64,000 nucleotides of DNA, taken from Flavihumibacter cheonanensis (lineage in GTDB: Bacteria; Bacteroidota; Bacteroidia; Chitinophagales; Chitinophagaceae). The position numbers were made by a program, and so were the translations under genes. The notes below the pieces were generated by a model that saw only the letters and a list, made by a program, of their open reading frames with translations, had not been told where the DNA came from and did not search any database. Positions 27,699-36,640 of the stretch are shown one piece after another (position 1 is the first letter of the stretch; the number at the start of each line of letters is the position of its first letter). The DNA lies in assembly GCF_022352215.1 (NCBI RefSeq), contig NZ_JAKRWF010000004.1, positions 186,001-250,000 of the forward strand, written 5' to 3'.

Positions 27699-30600
27699 AT
27701 GAAAAAAACAAAGGACCGCACGTGCCCTTTCCTGCCAAGGCAAGTGCTAAAAACACTGCTGCTTATGAAGTTAACGATCGCATTTATGCTGGTTACCTGT
27801 TTACAGGTGTCTGCAAATTCCTATTCGCAGGACCGAATTTCTGTGAATTTTTCTCAAACTCGCCTCAAAAAAGCACTGAAAGAGATTGAACAGCAATCTT
27901 CTTACCGTTTTGTTTATAGCAGCGATAAGATCCCCGGTAATGTAACCGTTGATTTTAAAGGGGAGAATGTTCGTGTAGTCGAAATTTTAGGATCGATCCT
28001 TGCTGCCAATGAATTAAAATTTAAGGAGCTGCCGAACCGAATTATAGTAATTACTGCTTCCGGTTCAGAGGATCAGAATAAAACGATCACAGGTAAAGTA
28101 ACTGGCCCCAAAGGTGAACCCTTATCTGGAGCTACGGTTCAGGTAAAGGGAAGTTCTTTAGTTACCACTACGGATGATGCCGGTCAGTTTTCAATAGCAG
28201 TTCCTGACAATGATGCAATTCTAATGGTTTCTTATGTTGATATGCAAACTGCAGAAATCAGGGTTGGAGTAAATACAAGTCTTATTGTCCAGTTAAAAGC
28301 AGTGGATCAGTCGATGAATGAAGTGGTTGTTGTTGGATACGGTACTCAGAAAAAAGTAAGCATGACCAGTGCTGTTACCCAGGTTAAGGGTGAGGATCTG
28401 GTAAGAAGACCGGTTTCCAATTTGCAGCAGGCATTACAAGGGCAGGCTCCTGGACTAACGGTATTAGACCGGGGAGGAGAGCCGGGCCGATCTGCAGCCA
28501 CATTGCGCGTTAGAGGTATTACCACTTTCTCCGGAAATAGTTCCGGAAATAGTTCCCCGCTCATTATTGTAGATGGTGTGGAGCAACAGATGTTTAACCT
28601 GAATCCGGAAGATGTGGAAAGTATATCTGTATTGAAAGATGCATCCTCGACAGCCATTTATGGTTCACGTGCCGCAAATGGAGTGGTTTTGATTACAACC
28701 AAAAGAGCTAAAACCGGAAAAGTTCAGATCGCTTATAATGGATATTATGCCATTCAGAAATCTGTCAATCAGCCGGAAAATATGGAGCTGGAAAAATACA
28801 TGCGCTACCAGCAGCTTGCATATACCAACCAGGGACTTACAATTCCCGCTCGTTATACTGACGAAAGTATCGATACATGGGTAAATTCTTCAGACCGTTA
28901 TAAATATCCGGATGTAAATACCTGGTTCCAAACAGTGTTGAAAGCTGCACCACAGCATAGTCATAATGTTTCCTTCAGCGGGGGAAATGAATTTTCCCGT
29001 ACTCGCGTGAGTATGCGCTATATGGACCAGGGAGGAATTGCTCCGAATTATAGCGCATCCATTCGGGAGATCCGGATTAATAATGATATGCAACTCCACA
29101 AACGGCTGAAAATGAGTGCAGACTTTAACTATCGGTATAATATGTCCAGAAGTCCTTTTGCATCTGATGTGTTCAACCGTTTTTTTCATGGAACATTGTT
29201 TGCAGCTCCAAAGTATCCGGATGGCACATACGGGCTTAGTCAACAGGGATTTAATCCGCTCCTGCTTGCGGAAAAATCAGGTAATAATAATATAGCCAGT
29301 AACTATTTTTACGCTTCTGGTAAAATGGAATACCAGTTGTTGAAAGGACTAACACTAAGTGCCCAGGTTTCTGCAGTTATGGATTTTACAGAGCAGAAAG
29401 CTTACCGGAATGCTGTAAATAATTTTGATTCGCTTACCGGAAGGCGATATCAGGTAGCAAATAACGCACTGACTGAAACACGTAATCGATATAGGGAAAT
29501 TACAACCAACTATCTGGCGAATTATGCTACTAGTTTTGGTCGGCATGAATTGAAAGCGCTTGTTGGATTTTCAGAATTGTATAATAATGGCTATAACTTG
29601 TCGGCTTATCGGGAACGGTTTTACAATAATGACATCCAATCAATAGGACAGGGGGCCAATGATCCAACCAAGGATAATTCCGGAAATGAATATAAATTCG
29701 GATTGCGCTCTTATTTTGCCCGACTTAATTATTCTTTTGACCAGAAATATTTACTTGAAGTTAACGGCAGGTATGATGGTTCATCCAGGTTTACCGGCAA
29801 CAAACAGTATAGTTTTTTCCCATCATTTTCTGCAGCCTGGAGAATCACAGAAGAGGATTTTTTTGATAATCTGAATTCACCATTTAATGAACTGAAGATT
29901 CGGGGGTCATGGGGGCAAACGGGTAATCAAACCGTTCCTCTCTACAGCTATTTTGCGTCATTGACACAGGGATCTTACACTTTTGGAGGCGTGGCTGCTC
30001 CAACTTTCTCCCAAACTGTTCTTGCTGATCCAAGTATATCCTGGGAAACCAATACACAAACTGATATTGGAATGGAAGGAAGCTTACTGGGCTATAAACT
30101 TTCTTTTTCAGTTGATTATTATAGAAAGAGAACCAGTGGAATCTTGCTGGCATTACCATTACCTGTAGTAACCGGTTTTACCTCTTCCAATCAGAATGCA
30201 GGTGTAATTGATAATAAAGGTTGGGAGATTTCACTGGGATATCGTAACAATGAACATAAACTTACCTATTCCATCGGTGCTAATGTTGCCATCAACCGAA
30301 ACGAAGTAATTGATTTGAAAGGTGGTGGTCCGTTTATCAACAGTTCCTATGATTTAGATCCCCGCTATATTGTAAAAGAAGGATTACCCTACAATTCGCA
30401 TTGGGGTTATAAAACGAATGGCTATTTTCAAAGCCAGCAGGAAATTGACAATTATCCAACGATTGCCCCCAATACAAAACCAGGTGATGTTAAGTATGTT
30501 GACCTGAATAAGGATGGAAGAATCAATGCTAACGACTGGACAGTAATTGGAAACCCGTTTCCCAAATATACATTTGGTGCAACTGCTGAACTGGGGTATC

Positions 30601-31037
30601 GGAATTTCTCATTGAACGTGCTTTTTCAGGGGGCTGCAGATGTTGATACAAGATTATCAGGAGCTTTGTCGGAGTATGGAATATTTGAAGGGTTTACACA
30701 TAAAATTGTAACGGATAATTACTGGACACCGGAACGTCCAAATGCGCGCTTCCCCTTACCCCGAAAAAGTGATCAACGAAATGTAAATACATCAGACAGA
30801 TTAATAATTGACGGTTCCTATCTGCGACTCAAAAACCTGCAGTTAAACTATGCTGTACCTGCTTCGTTTGTAAAAAGAGCAGGAATCAATTCGGCAAGAT
30901 TTTATTTGTCTGGTACAAATTTGCTAACATTTTCAAAGTTGAACGAATGGAACCTTGATCCCGAAGCGGAATCAGGAAGAGGAATCTATTATCCCCAAAC
31001 CAGTTTGTACACCTTAGGCCTAAACCTGAATTTTTAA
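27699..31037 (+). CDS. SusC/RagA-type TonB-linked transporter with STN signalling domain
   Basis: The 1112-residue protein starts with a leader common in Chitinophagaceae (KTLLLMKLTIAFML), then an STN (secretin/TonB N-terminal) domain (about residues 48-110) that contacts FecR. A carboxypeptidase-like domain (TGKVTGPKGEPLSGATV), TonB-box region (NEVVVVGYGTQKKVSM), plug (DASSTAIYGSRAANGVVLIT) and barrel ending NLNF follow. Together with the sigma/anti-sigma pair this makes a substrate-induced import system. A 12-base tandem duplication in the plug yields the run GNSSGNSS before PLIIVDG. The susD gene follows after 19 bases. Confidence 0.95.
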   Translation: MKKTKDRTCPFLPRQVLKTLLLMKLTIAFMLVTCLQVSANSYSQDRISVNFSQTRLKKALKEIEQQSSYRFVYSSDKIPGNVTVDFKGENVRVVEILGSILAANELKFKELPNRIIVITASGSEDQNKTITGKVTGPKGEPLSGATVQVKGSSLVTTTDDAGQFSIAVPDNDAILMVSYVDMQTAEIRVGVNTSLIVQLKAVDQSMNEVVVVGYGTQKKVSMTSAVTQVKGEDLVRRPVSNLQQALQGQAPGLTVLDRGGEPGRSAATLRVRGITTFSGNSSGNSSPLIIVDGVEQQMFNLNPEDVESISVLKDASSTAIYGSRAANGVVLITTKRAKTGKVQIAYNGYYAIQKSVNQPENMELEKYMRYQQLAYTNQGLTIPARYTDESIDTWVNSSDRYKYPDVNTWFQTVLKAAPQHSHNVSFSGGNEFSRTRVSMRYMDQGGIAPNYSASIREIRINNDMQLHKRLKMSADFNYRYNMSRSPFASDVFNRFFHGTLFAAPKYPDGTYGLSQQGFNPLLLAEKSGNNNIASNYFYASGKMEYQLLKGLTLSAQVSAVMDFTEQKAYRNAVNNFDSLTGRRYQVANNALTETRNRYREITTNYLANYATSFGRHELKALVGFSELYNNGYNLSAYRERFYNNDIQSIGQGANDPTKDNSGNEYKFGLRSYFARLNYSFDQKYLLEVNGRYDGSSRFTGNKQYSFFPSFSAAWRITEEDFFDNLNSPFNELKIRGSWGQTGNQTVPLYSYFASLTQGSYTFGGVAAPTFSQTVLADPSISWETNTQTDIGMEGSLLGYKLSFSVDYYRKRTSGILLALPLPVVTGFTSSNQNAGVIDNKGWEISLGYRNNEHKLTYSIGANVAINRNEVIDLKGGGPFINSSYDLDPRYIVKEGLPYNSHWGYKTNGYFQSQQEIDNYPTIAPNTKPGDVKYVDLNKDGRINANDWTVIGNPFPKYTFGATAELGYRNFSLNVLFQGAADVDTRLSGALSEYGIFEGFTHKIVTDNYWTPERPNARFPLPRKSDQRNVNTSDRLIIDGSYLRLKNLQLNYAVPASFVKRAGINSARFYLSGTNLLTFSKLNEWNLDPEAESGRGIYYPQTSLYTLGLNLNF
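28530..28553 (+). repeat. In-frame 12-bp tandem duplication in susC plug region
   Basis: The unit TCCGGAAATAGT occurs twice in a row and encodes SGNS twice, lengthening the loop before PLIIVDG by four residues. Being exact at the nucleotide level, it looks recent. It keeps the frame. Confidence 0.8.
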
Positions 31038-31056
31038 TTCGTCAACTTGACTATTT

Positions 31057-32643
31057 ATGAGACAAGCTAAAAATTTTATACTGCTATCCCTTTTTCTATT
31101 TTCAGGAATAATAAGTTCTTGCAAGAAGGATATTCTTGAAACAATTCCAAACGATCGGGTGTCTTCAACCATTTACTGGCGAACCGAATCAGATGCTATT
31201 TACGGCGTAAATTCAGTGTATTCTGCCCTTGATGCTGTGAATCTTTTTGTACTTGATGGTGTATCTGATATTGGACATACCAATACAACATTTACAGTTG
31301 AGTTCAATATTGAGAACGGCACCTATGACGCCTCCCACTCCCGCATTCAGACAGAGTGGCAAAATGGTTACAGAGGTATATTTCTGGCGAACGATGTATT
31401 GGCAAATATTGATAAAGTAACAACTGCTAATATTGCATTGCTTGACCGGCTAAAAGCGGAAACTAGGGTGTTGCGTGCCTACTACTACCTCAAACTTACG
31501 GGTTTATACGGCGATGTTCCTTTGATTACTACTCCAATAACAGCAACTGAAGGTTTGTCAATTACACGTACTTCACAGGTCGAGATATACGAATTTATAT
31601 CTGCAGAATTAACAGCTGCAACGGCTTCACTGCCATCCACCTATCCAACAGCAGATAAAGGACGTATTACTAAGGGTGCAGCGCTTGCTTTAAAAGCAAG
31701 AGCTGATTTATGGTCGGGTAATTACAGCCAGGCGGCCGAAGCTGCCAAAGCTGTGATGGATTTGAATGTATATGGTCTGATAGATGAGTATGGCAAATTG
31801 TTTACGTATGCTATGGAGAATAGTAAGGAGGTTGTTCTGGATAAACAATTCCTGGCAGGCACACTGACTCATAATTCATTTGCCTACATGGGCCCCTACA
31901 GCCAGCGTAACAGTTCCAGCAATTTTGTGCCAACAAAAGCACTTGCTGATTTATACACCATGAAAAATGGTAAGGATATCAACGATCCAACTTCCGGCTT
32001 TGATCCGATGCAACCTTTCCTAAACCGTGATCCCAGAATGCGTTACACTATGTACCTCGATGGTGATCCTTTGCCTAGTGGAATTTTATTCAAACCGGTT
32101 CCCGGACAGGGTGGAGCAGATGAAGTAGGTAAGACACAATACAATACAAGTACTGGATATTCATTGAAAAAATATGTAGTTGCAGAAGATCTTCAAACGC
32201 CTGGTGCAAGCGGACTTAATTTTATCCTGCTTCGATATGCGGAAGTGCTATTGACATATGCAGAAGCAAAAATTGAATTGAACCAACTGGATGCCTCTGT
32301 TTATGATGCAATTAATGCTATCAGAACAAGACCAGATGTTGGACTTCCCGCATTAGAACCTGGTTTAACGCAGGAGGAATTAAGGCAGGTCGTTCGTCGG
32401 GAACGTACTATTGAACTTGCTTTTGAAGGTTGGAGATTATTCGATATAAGGCGCTGGAAAATTGGTGAGCAGGTAATGCGGGGCCCGGTATATGGAATTA
32501 CCTATTTCGAAAATGGGAGCCCGGTTACTATTGAAGTTCCAAGTGTAATCCGGGTATTTGATCCGGCCAAACATTATGTATGGCCAATACCCCAAAAAGA
32601 AACCGAACTCAATCCTGCATTGGGGCAAAATCCTGGCTGGTAA
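31057..32643 (+). CDS. SusD/RagB-family lipoprotein
   Basis: This 528-residue lipoprotein has a lipobox ending at Cys22 (IISSC) followed by KKDILE. SusD family marks include the N-terminal STIYWRTESDAIYGVNSVY, RVLRAYYYLKLTGLYGDVPL, and the C-terminal ILLRYAEVLLTYAEAKIEL, RTIELAFEGWRLFDIRRW and WPIPQKE. It would bind glycan at the cell surface and cap the STN-type SusC protein encoded 19 bases upstream. A strong terminator follows. Confidence 0.95.
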   Translation: MRQAKNFILLSLFLFSGIISSCKKDILETIPNDRVSSTIYWRTESDAIYGVNSVYSALDAVNLFVLDGVSDIGHTNTTFTVEFNIENGTYDASHSRIQTEWQNGYRGIFLANDVLANIDKVTTANIALLDRLKAETRVLRAYYYLKLTGLYGDVPLITTPITATEGLSITRTSQVEIYEFISAELTAATASLPSTYPTADKGRITKGAALALKARADLWSGNYSQAAEAAKAVMDLNVYGLIDEYGKLFTYAMENSKEVVLDKQFLAGTLTHNSFAYMGPYSQRNSSSNFVPTKALADLYTMKNGKDINDPTSGFDPMQPFLNRDPRMRYTMYLDGDPLPSGILFKPVPGQGGADEVGKTQYNTSTGYSLKKYVVAEDLQTPGASGLNFILLRYAEVLLTYAEAKIELNQLDASVYDAINAIRTRPDVGLPALEPGLTQEELRQVVRRERTIELAFEGWRLFDIRRWKIGEQVMRGPVYGITYFENGSPVTIEVPSVIRVFDPAKHYVWPIPQKETELNPALGQNPGW

Positions 32644-32661
32644 AGCAATCAGTTATAAAAA

Positions 32662-32704
32662 AAGCTGGTACCCAATCGGGTACCAGCTTCATTTTATTTT
32701 TTTG
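32662..32704. terminator. Bidirectional intrinsic terminator
   Basis: AAGCTGGTACCC (32662-32673) pairs perfectly with GGGTACCAGCTT (32678-32689) around the loop AATC. A T-rich tract follows on the plus strand (CATTTTATTTTTTT), and an A-run on the other side gives a T-run on the minus strand. It lies between convergent susD and sulfatase genes and should stop both. Confidence 0.9.
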
Positions 32705-32716
32705 ATCGTATTAAGG

Positions 32717-34186
32717 CTATTTCATCACTCCGGCAGGACGCACTTCAGTACCGGTTGATTGGGTTAAGCCATCACCCAATGTTCGGCGATAGTAGTCAGC
32801 TCTTTGATTTAAAGTAGTAACCATTTCGGGATACATATCCTGCACATCACGGTCTTCTCCCGGATCAGTCCACAAATCATAGAGCGCAAGTTTTACGGTG
32901 TCTGTTCCATGCTTGCCTGGGAATCCATCTTTGTTCATTTTGGCAGGCGGACCATAGGTTTGAGATGTTGCCGGGAATACCAATTTAAAACGCTCATTGC
33001 GGATGGCTTTCAGGTTGTTTTTATCATAGTAATATACAAACTCTTTTCGGCCGCTTTCCTTCGAATTGCCCATCAGCATATCCGTAAGATTGATGCCATC
33101 AATTTTTTGTGCAGGAGAAGGAGCGTTGCAAAGCTGAACAAGCGTTGGCAGTATATCCATGGTGGTAGAAAGCTGGTTGTTAACCAGACCCTCCTGTAAA
33201 CGACCTTTCCAACTCATGATACAGGGAACTTTTACACCACCTTCCCAGGCGGTACCTTTTCCCTCCCGTAATCCGGTGGTATTACCAGCGTGATTGCCGA
33301 AAGTAAGCCAGGGGCCATTGTCGCTCGTGAAGATGACCAGCGTATTGTTCAGCAACTTATTTTCCTCGAGTGTTTTTATGATAGCACCTACCGACCAGTC
33401 CACTTCTTCCATTACATCACCAAATAGGCCAGCTTTACTTTTTCCCCTAAATGCCTCACTAGCTGCCAGCGGAACATGGACCATTGGATGAGCGAGGTAG
33501 AGAAAAAATGGCGACTTCCGGTTTGCCTGAATAAATTGTGTTGCTCTTTCGGTAAACTTCCGGGTCAACATTGCCTGGTCTTCAAGAGTTCGGATATAAG
33601 AACTGGGTTTATTTCCTTCCAGCAAGGGTAAGATAGGATAGGTAAAACGATAACTGGTGGTGTCTGTCCACGGTGTACCATCGTAATAGACAGGCCACAT
33701 ATCATTGGAGTAGGGAATACCAAAGTATTCATCAAATCCATGCTGAAGGGGCAGGTAGGGTTCCTTGTGACCAAGATGCCATTTTCCTACCATGCCTGTT
33801 TTGTAACCCGATTTTTTCAACAGTTCCGGAATGGTTTCTTCACTGGTGTTTAACCCGAATTTTGCATTGTGATCAATTGCACCGGATATGCCGATACGGG
33901 TAGGATAACATCCCGTAAGCAATGCACTGCGGGAAGCAGTGCAAACTGCCTGCGCTGCATAAAAATTTGTGAAGCGAATGCCGTTGTGGGCCAACTTGTC
34001 GATATTCGGCGTTTGGTATGGACCACCTCCATAACAAACAGGGTCTCCATAACCCATGTCATCCATGAAGATAAGTACAATGTTTGGTTTTACCGGATCT
34101 GGAGGAGCGTCAGAAAGCTCTTTTTTCGGGTTAAATGATACCAATATGGCGCAACCGAAAAGTAATGAAAAATTTAATTTTCGCAT
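32717..34186 (-). CDS. Secreted sulfatase, Cys-type
   Basis: This 489-residue S1-type sulfatase has a hydrophobic leader (residues 1 to about 20) without a clear lipobox. The metal-binding start is FMDDMGYGDPVCYGG (about residues 40-54). The modification motif is C82-T-A-S-R86 with SALLTG, GKWHLGH lies near 133-139, and FTSDNGPW gives the later metal ligands. The proline-to-alanine form CTASR is within the accepted pattern C-x-[PA]-x-R. It is divergent from the next sulfatase with a 99-base AT-rich gap, and convergent with susD. It resembles arylsulfatase A-like members acting on glycans; the sulfate position is not known. Confidence 0.93.
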   Translation of the reverse strand: MRKLNFSLLFGCAILVSFNPKKELSDAPPDPVKPNIVLIFMDDMGYGDPVCYGGGPYQTPNIDKLAHNGIRFTNFYAAQAVCTASRSALLTGCYPTRIGISGAIDHNAKFGLNTSEETIPELLKKSGYKTGMVGKWHLGHKEPYLPLQHGFDEYFGIPYSNDMWPVYYDGTPWTDTTSYRFTYPILPLLEGNKPSSYIRTLEDQAMLTRKFTERATQFIQANRKSPFFLYLAHPMVHVPLAASEAFRGKSKAGLFGDVMEEVDWSVGAIIKTLEENKLLNNTLVIFTSDNGPWLTFGNHAGNTTGLREGKGTAWEGGVKVPCIMSWKGRLQEGLVNNQLSTTMDILPTLVQLCNAPSPAQKIDGINLTDMLMGNSKESGRKEFVYYYDKNNLKAIRNERFKLVFPATSQTYGPPAKMNKDGFPGKHGTDTVKLALYDLWTDPGEDRDVQDMYPEMVTTLNQRADYYRRTLGDGLTQSTGTEVRPAGVMK

Positions 34187-34285
34187 ATTGTTTAATTTAA
34201 TTGAAGATACTTAAAAATCAGTCTGGATAAGCATTACAAGCTAAAAATGAAAATAAAAAAATCAATAAAATAGAAATAGTTCGGT
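34187..34285. promoter_or_regulatory. Divergent sulfatase promoter region
   Basis: This very A/T-rich 99-base gap separates two divergent sulfatase genes and must hold both promoters. No TAnnTTTG box or clear palindrome was found in it. Confidence 0.3.
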
Positions 34286-35716
34286 ATGAAAAAAATATCA
34301 CGTAGATGCACATTCGAAAAATATTTATGGATGATACTTTATTTGATTTCTTCTGCAGCAATTGCCCAGCAAAAAAATCGGCCGCCCAATATCATTTATA
34401 TCCTGGCCGATGATCTTGGATATGGCGACCTGGGTTGCTATGGACAAACAAAAATCAAAACGCCTAATATCGACCAATTGGCGGCGAGAGGAAGAAAATT
34501 CACAAGTTTCTATGCAGGCAGTACTGTTTGTGCTCCATCCAGAGCAGCACTTATGACAGGTTTGCATACCGGTCATGTTTCGGTTAGGGGTAATGGTGAG
34601 TTCCCGCTTCCGAAAGAAGAAAAAATACTTCCGGAGTATCTGAAAGAAAAAGGATACGTCAATGCAATGATGGGCAAATGGGGATTAGGACTTTCTGCTA
34701 CCAGTGGCTCCCCTGAAATACGCGGATGGGATTATTTTTCCGGCCATGTACATCATGTGGAAGGTCACTACCAGCACCCGGATTCTGCCTGGCAAATCCA
34801 GGGAAATCAATTGCATAAAATTCGTATTCCCGGCGGCCAATATGCCAATGAATGGTTCACGAATGAAGCATTGAATTTTATCCGGAATGAAAAGGATCGA
34901 CCTTTTTTTCTGTATCTCTCCTTTACCCTTCCACATGCTGAACTGGTGGTGCCGGATCAATTCATACAACCCTATCTGAATGCTAACGGGGAGAGTCTTT
35001 TTGCACCTGAGACAGCACACGCACCCGGACAACATTATGGTCCGCAGCGATTTCCAAAAGCCGCTTATGCAGCCATGATTACTCAAATGGATACCTATGT
35101 TGGAAATGTAATGAATGAAATCAGAAAACTTGCACTAGAGGAGAATACCATCATCATATTTACTAGCGATAATGGCACCCACCAGGAAGGTGGAAGAAAA
35201 CGAGCTGATGCCATGGACTATTTTAAAAGTAGTGGTCCATTTAAGGGCATAAAAAGAGATTTGTATGAAGGAGGTATCAGGGTGCCCTTTATTGTTCAAT
35301 GGCCGGGTAAAATTGAAGCAGGTTCCAGTTCCGATCTGCCGGCTGCTAATTGGGATATCGTTTCCACTTTCTGTTCATTGACTGGAATGCGCGCGCCGGA
35401 AACAGATGGAATTTCTATTGCTCCGGTTTTGTTGAACAGAACTAAAAAATCACTCCTGAAAAAAATGCAAAACAGGCCCTTTTATTGGGAGTTCTATGAA
35501 CAGGGGTATAAGCAGGCTGTACGAAAGGGAAACTGGAAAGCTATCCGGTATTATCAGGGAGTACATCCGGTTCGGACTGAACTATACAATCTGGAAACAG
35601 ACCCGGGTGAAAACCATGATGTATCATCTACCCATCAGGATTTGGTAAAAGAAATGGAAACTCAATTGGAAAAGCTTCGGAAACCTTCTGATAATCCTGC
35701 TTTTCAGATAAAATAA
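34286..35716 (+). CDS. Secreted sulfatase, Cys-type
   Basis: The 476-residue protein has a basic start and a hydrophobic segment ending AIAQ (about residues 16-28). The metal-binding start is LADDLGYGDLGCYGQ (about 40-54). The modification motif is C82-A-P-S-R86 followed by AALMTG. GKWGLG replaces the more usual GKWHLG, as in the sulfatase encoded at 24203-25678, which is its closest relative in the window. FTSDNGTHQEGG gives the later metal ligands. It is the last gene of the carbohydrate region before a change in gene content. Confidence 0.93.
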   Translation: MKKISRRCTFEKYLWMILYLISSAAIAQQKNRPPNIIYILADDLGYGDLGCYGQTKIKTPNIDQLAARGRKFTSFYAGSTVCAPSRAALMTGLHTGHVSVRGNGEFPLPKEEKILPEYLKEKGYVNAMMGKWGLGLSATSGSPEIRGWDYFSGHVHHVEGHYQHPDSAWQIQGNQLHKIRIPGGQYANEWFTNEALNFIRNEKDRPFFLYLSFTLPHAELVVPDQFIQPYLNANGESLFAPETAHAPGQHYGPQRFPKAAYAAMITQMDTYVGNVMNEIRKLALEENTIIIFTSDNGTHQEGGRKRADAMDYFKSSGPFKGIKRDLYEGGIRVPFIVQWPGKIEAGSSSDLPAANWDIVSTFCSLTGMRAPETDGISIAPVLLNRTKKSLLKKMQNRPFYWEFYEQGYKQAVRKGNWKAIRYYQGVHPVRTELYNLETDPGENHDVSSTHQDLVKEMETQLEKLRKPSDNPAFQIK

Positions 35717-35719
35717 AAA

Positions 35720-35751
35720 AAACCATAACCGGCATTAGCTGGTTATGGTTT
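35720..35751 (-). terminator. Hairpin terminator, mainly for the SWIB gene
   Basis: AAACCATAACCGGC (35720-35733) pairs with GCTGGTTATGGTTT (35738-35751), with one G-U pair and the loop ATTA. On the minus strand the stem is followed by a T-rich tract (from AAATAAAAAA on the plus strand), so it ends the SWIB gene. On the plus strand only TTT follows, so it may only partly stop the sulfatase transcript. Confidence 0.75.
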
Positions 35752-35769
35752 AACAAGTGTTAGTGAAAA

Positions 35770-36219
35770 TTATTTCACGTTAGCACTCACGATTTTTGCC
35801 AGATCAAACATAGAGATCTGATTTTTGCCGCCGAATAGCGTTTTCAGTTTAGCATCCGCATTAATCATGCGTTTGTTGGTGCTGTCCTGAAGTTTGTTCT
35901 TTTTGATGTAATCCCAAATCTTCTTGGTGATGTCCGGGCGGGAAGCTGGCTTGGCGCCAATTACATCAGCCAGTGCTGCACTCGGAGTTAAAGGTGCCAT
36001 AAAGGCTGCATTCGGAGTACGCTTTTTAGCGGCTTTTTTGGGAGCAGCTTTTTTAGCAGCTTTCTTTGGAGCAGCTTTTTTAGCAGGAGCAGCTTTCTTT
36101 GCAGCTTTCTTTGCAGGAGCAGCTTTCTTCGCAGCAGCTTTTTTAGGAGCAGCTTTTTTAGCGGCAGCTTTCTTTGGTGCGGCCTTTTTTGCGGCGGCTT
36201 TTTTGGTTGCTTTGGCCAT
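35770..36219 (-). CDS. SWIB domain protein with histone-H1-like Lys/Ala/Pro tail
   Basis: The 149-residue protein has two parts. Residues 1 to about 68 are nearly all Lys, Ala and Pro in repeats such as KKAAPKKAAAKKAAP, which should be disordered, strongly basic and able to bind DNA. Residues about 70-149 match the SWIB/MDM2 fold (PDITKKIWDYIKKNKLQD and MINADAKLKTLFGG). In bacteria SWIB domains are known from chlamydial proteins, including one fused to topoisomerase, and similar tailed proteins occur in Bacteroidota. A nucleoid role is likely but not shown here. The coding DNA of the tail is itself repetitive (GCAGCTTTTTTAGC-like units), so tail length could vary between strains. A terminator lies just downstream. 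Confidence 0.9.
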   Translation of the reverse strand: MAKATKKAAAKKAAPKKAAAKKAAPKKAAAKKAAPAKKAAKKAAPAKKAAPKKAAKKAAPKKAAKKRTPNAAFMAPLTPSAALADVIGAKPASRPDITKKIWDYIKKNKLQDSTNKRMINADAKLKTLFGGKNQISMFDLAKIVSANVK

Positions 36220-36640
36220 GACGGTCTATTTTATAAGATTTTTGTTTACCGGAACAATTTAGGCATTAATAGCAGATTGTTACCAGTTCTCCTTCGGGTG
36301 TTAATAAGTTACCCTCTATTTTGGGGAAAACGCCCCTTTTTTGAGCCTTTTCCCCGGGGAAAACACCGAAAACTGGTCATTTTCCCTAGGGAAGGGACCA
36401 TTTTATTGACAATTTGCCGCTCCCTTTCCCTGGGATAGAACCCTGTTTTGGGCCCCTGTGCAGGTGTTTTACCGGGGTTTAGTCTCTTTTCGGGGATATT
36501 AGTACGATTTCTCAGCCACGCAAAAAATGAGGTGTTTTACAAATGAAATACTAACCGGAAGAGCGTTTATACATCACTGTTATTAAACTTTACCCTGTTT
36601 ATTTTTGTATTCTTGTATACCCATAACAGGTAGTGATTTC
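36220..36640. promoter_or_regulatory. Dyad-rich intergenic stretch upstream of reductase
   Basis: This 421-base gap holds no gene. Between about 36320 and 36440 the half-sites TTTTCCC and GGGAAAA recur. They form GGGG-AAAACG-CCCC followed by six T, the perfect palindrome TTTTCCCCGGGGAAAA (36348-36363), the palindrome TTCCCTAGGGAA (36382-36393) enclosed by TGGTC/GACCA, and TCCCTGGGA (36427-36435). They could be RNA hairpins, terminator-like elements or binding sites. The 3' end of the gap holds a -7 box, listed separately. Confidence 0.5.
36600..36607 (+). promoter_or_regulatory. -7 promoter box TATTTTTG
   Basis: TATTTTTG matches the Bacteroidota -7 consensus TAnnTTTG at every fixed position and lies 33 bases before the reductase ATG. 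A start of transcription near 36612 would give a leader of about 28 bases. No clear -33 element was assigned. Confidence 0.5.

Noticed and set aside
35924-36262. Hydrophobic Ala/Phe-rich frame on the plus strand
   Set aside because: It is the antisense of the Lys/Ala/Pro repeat of the SWIB gene; the membrane-like look is an artefact of the repeat.
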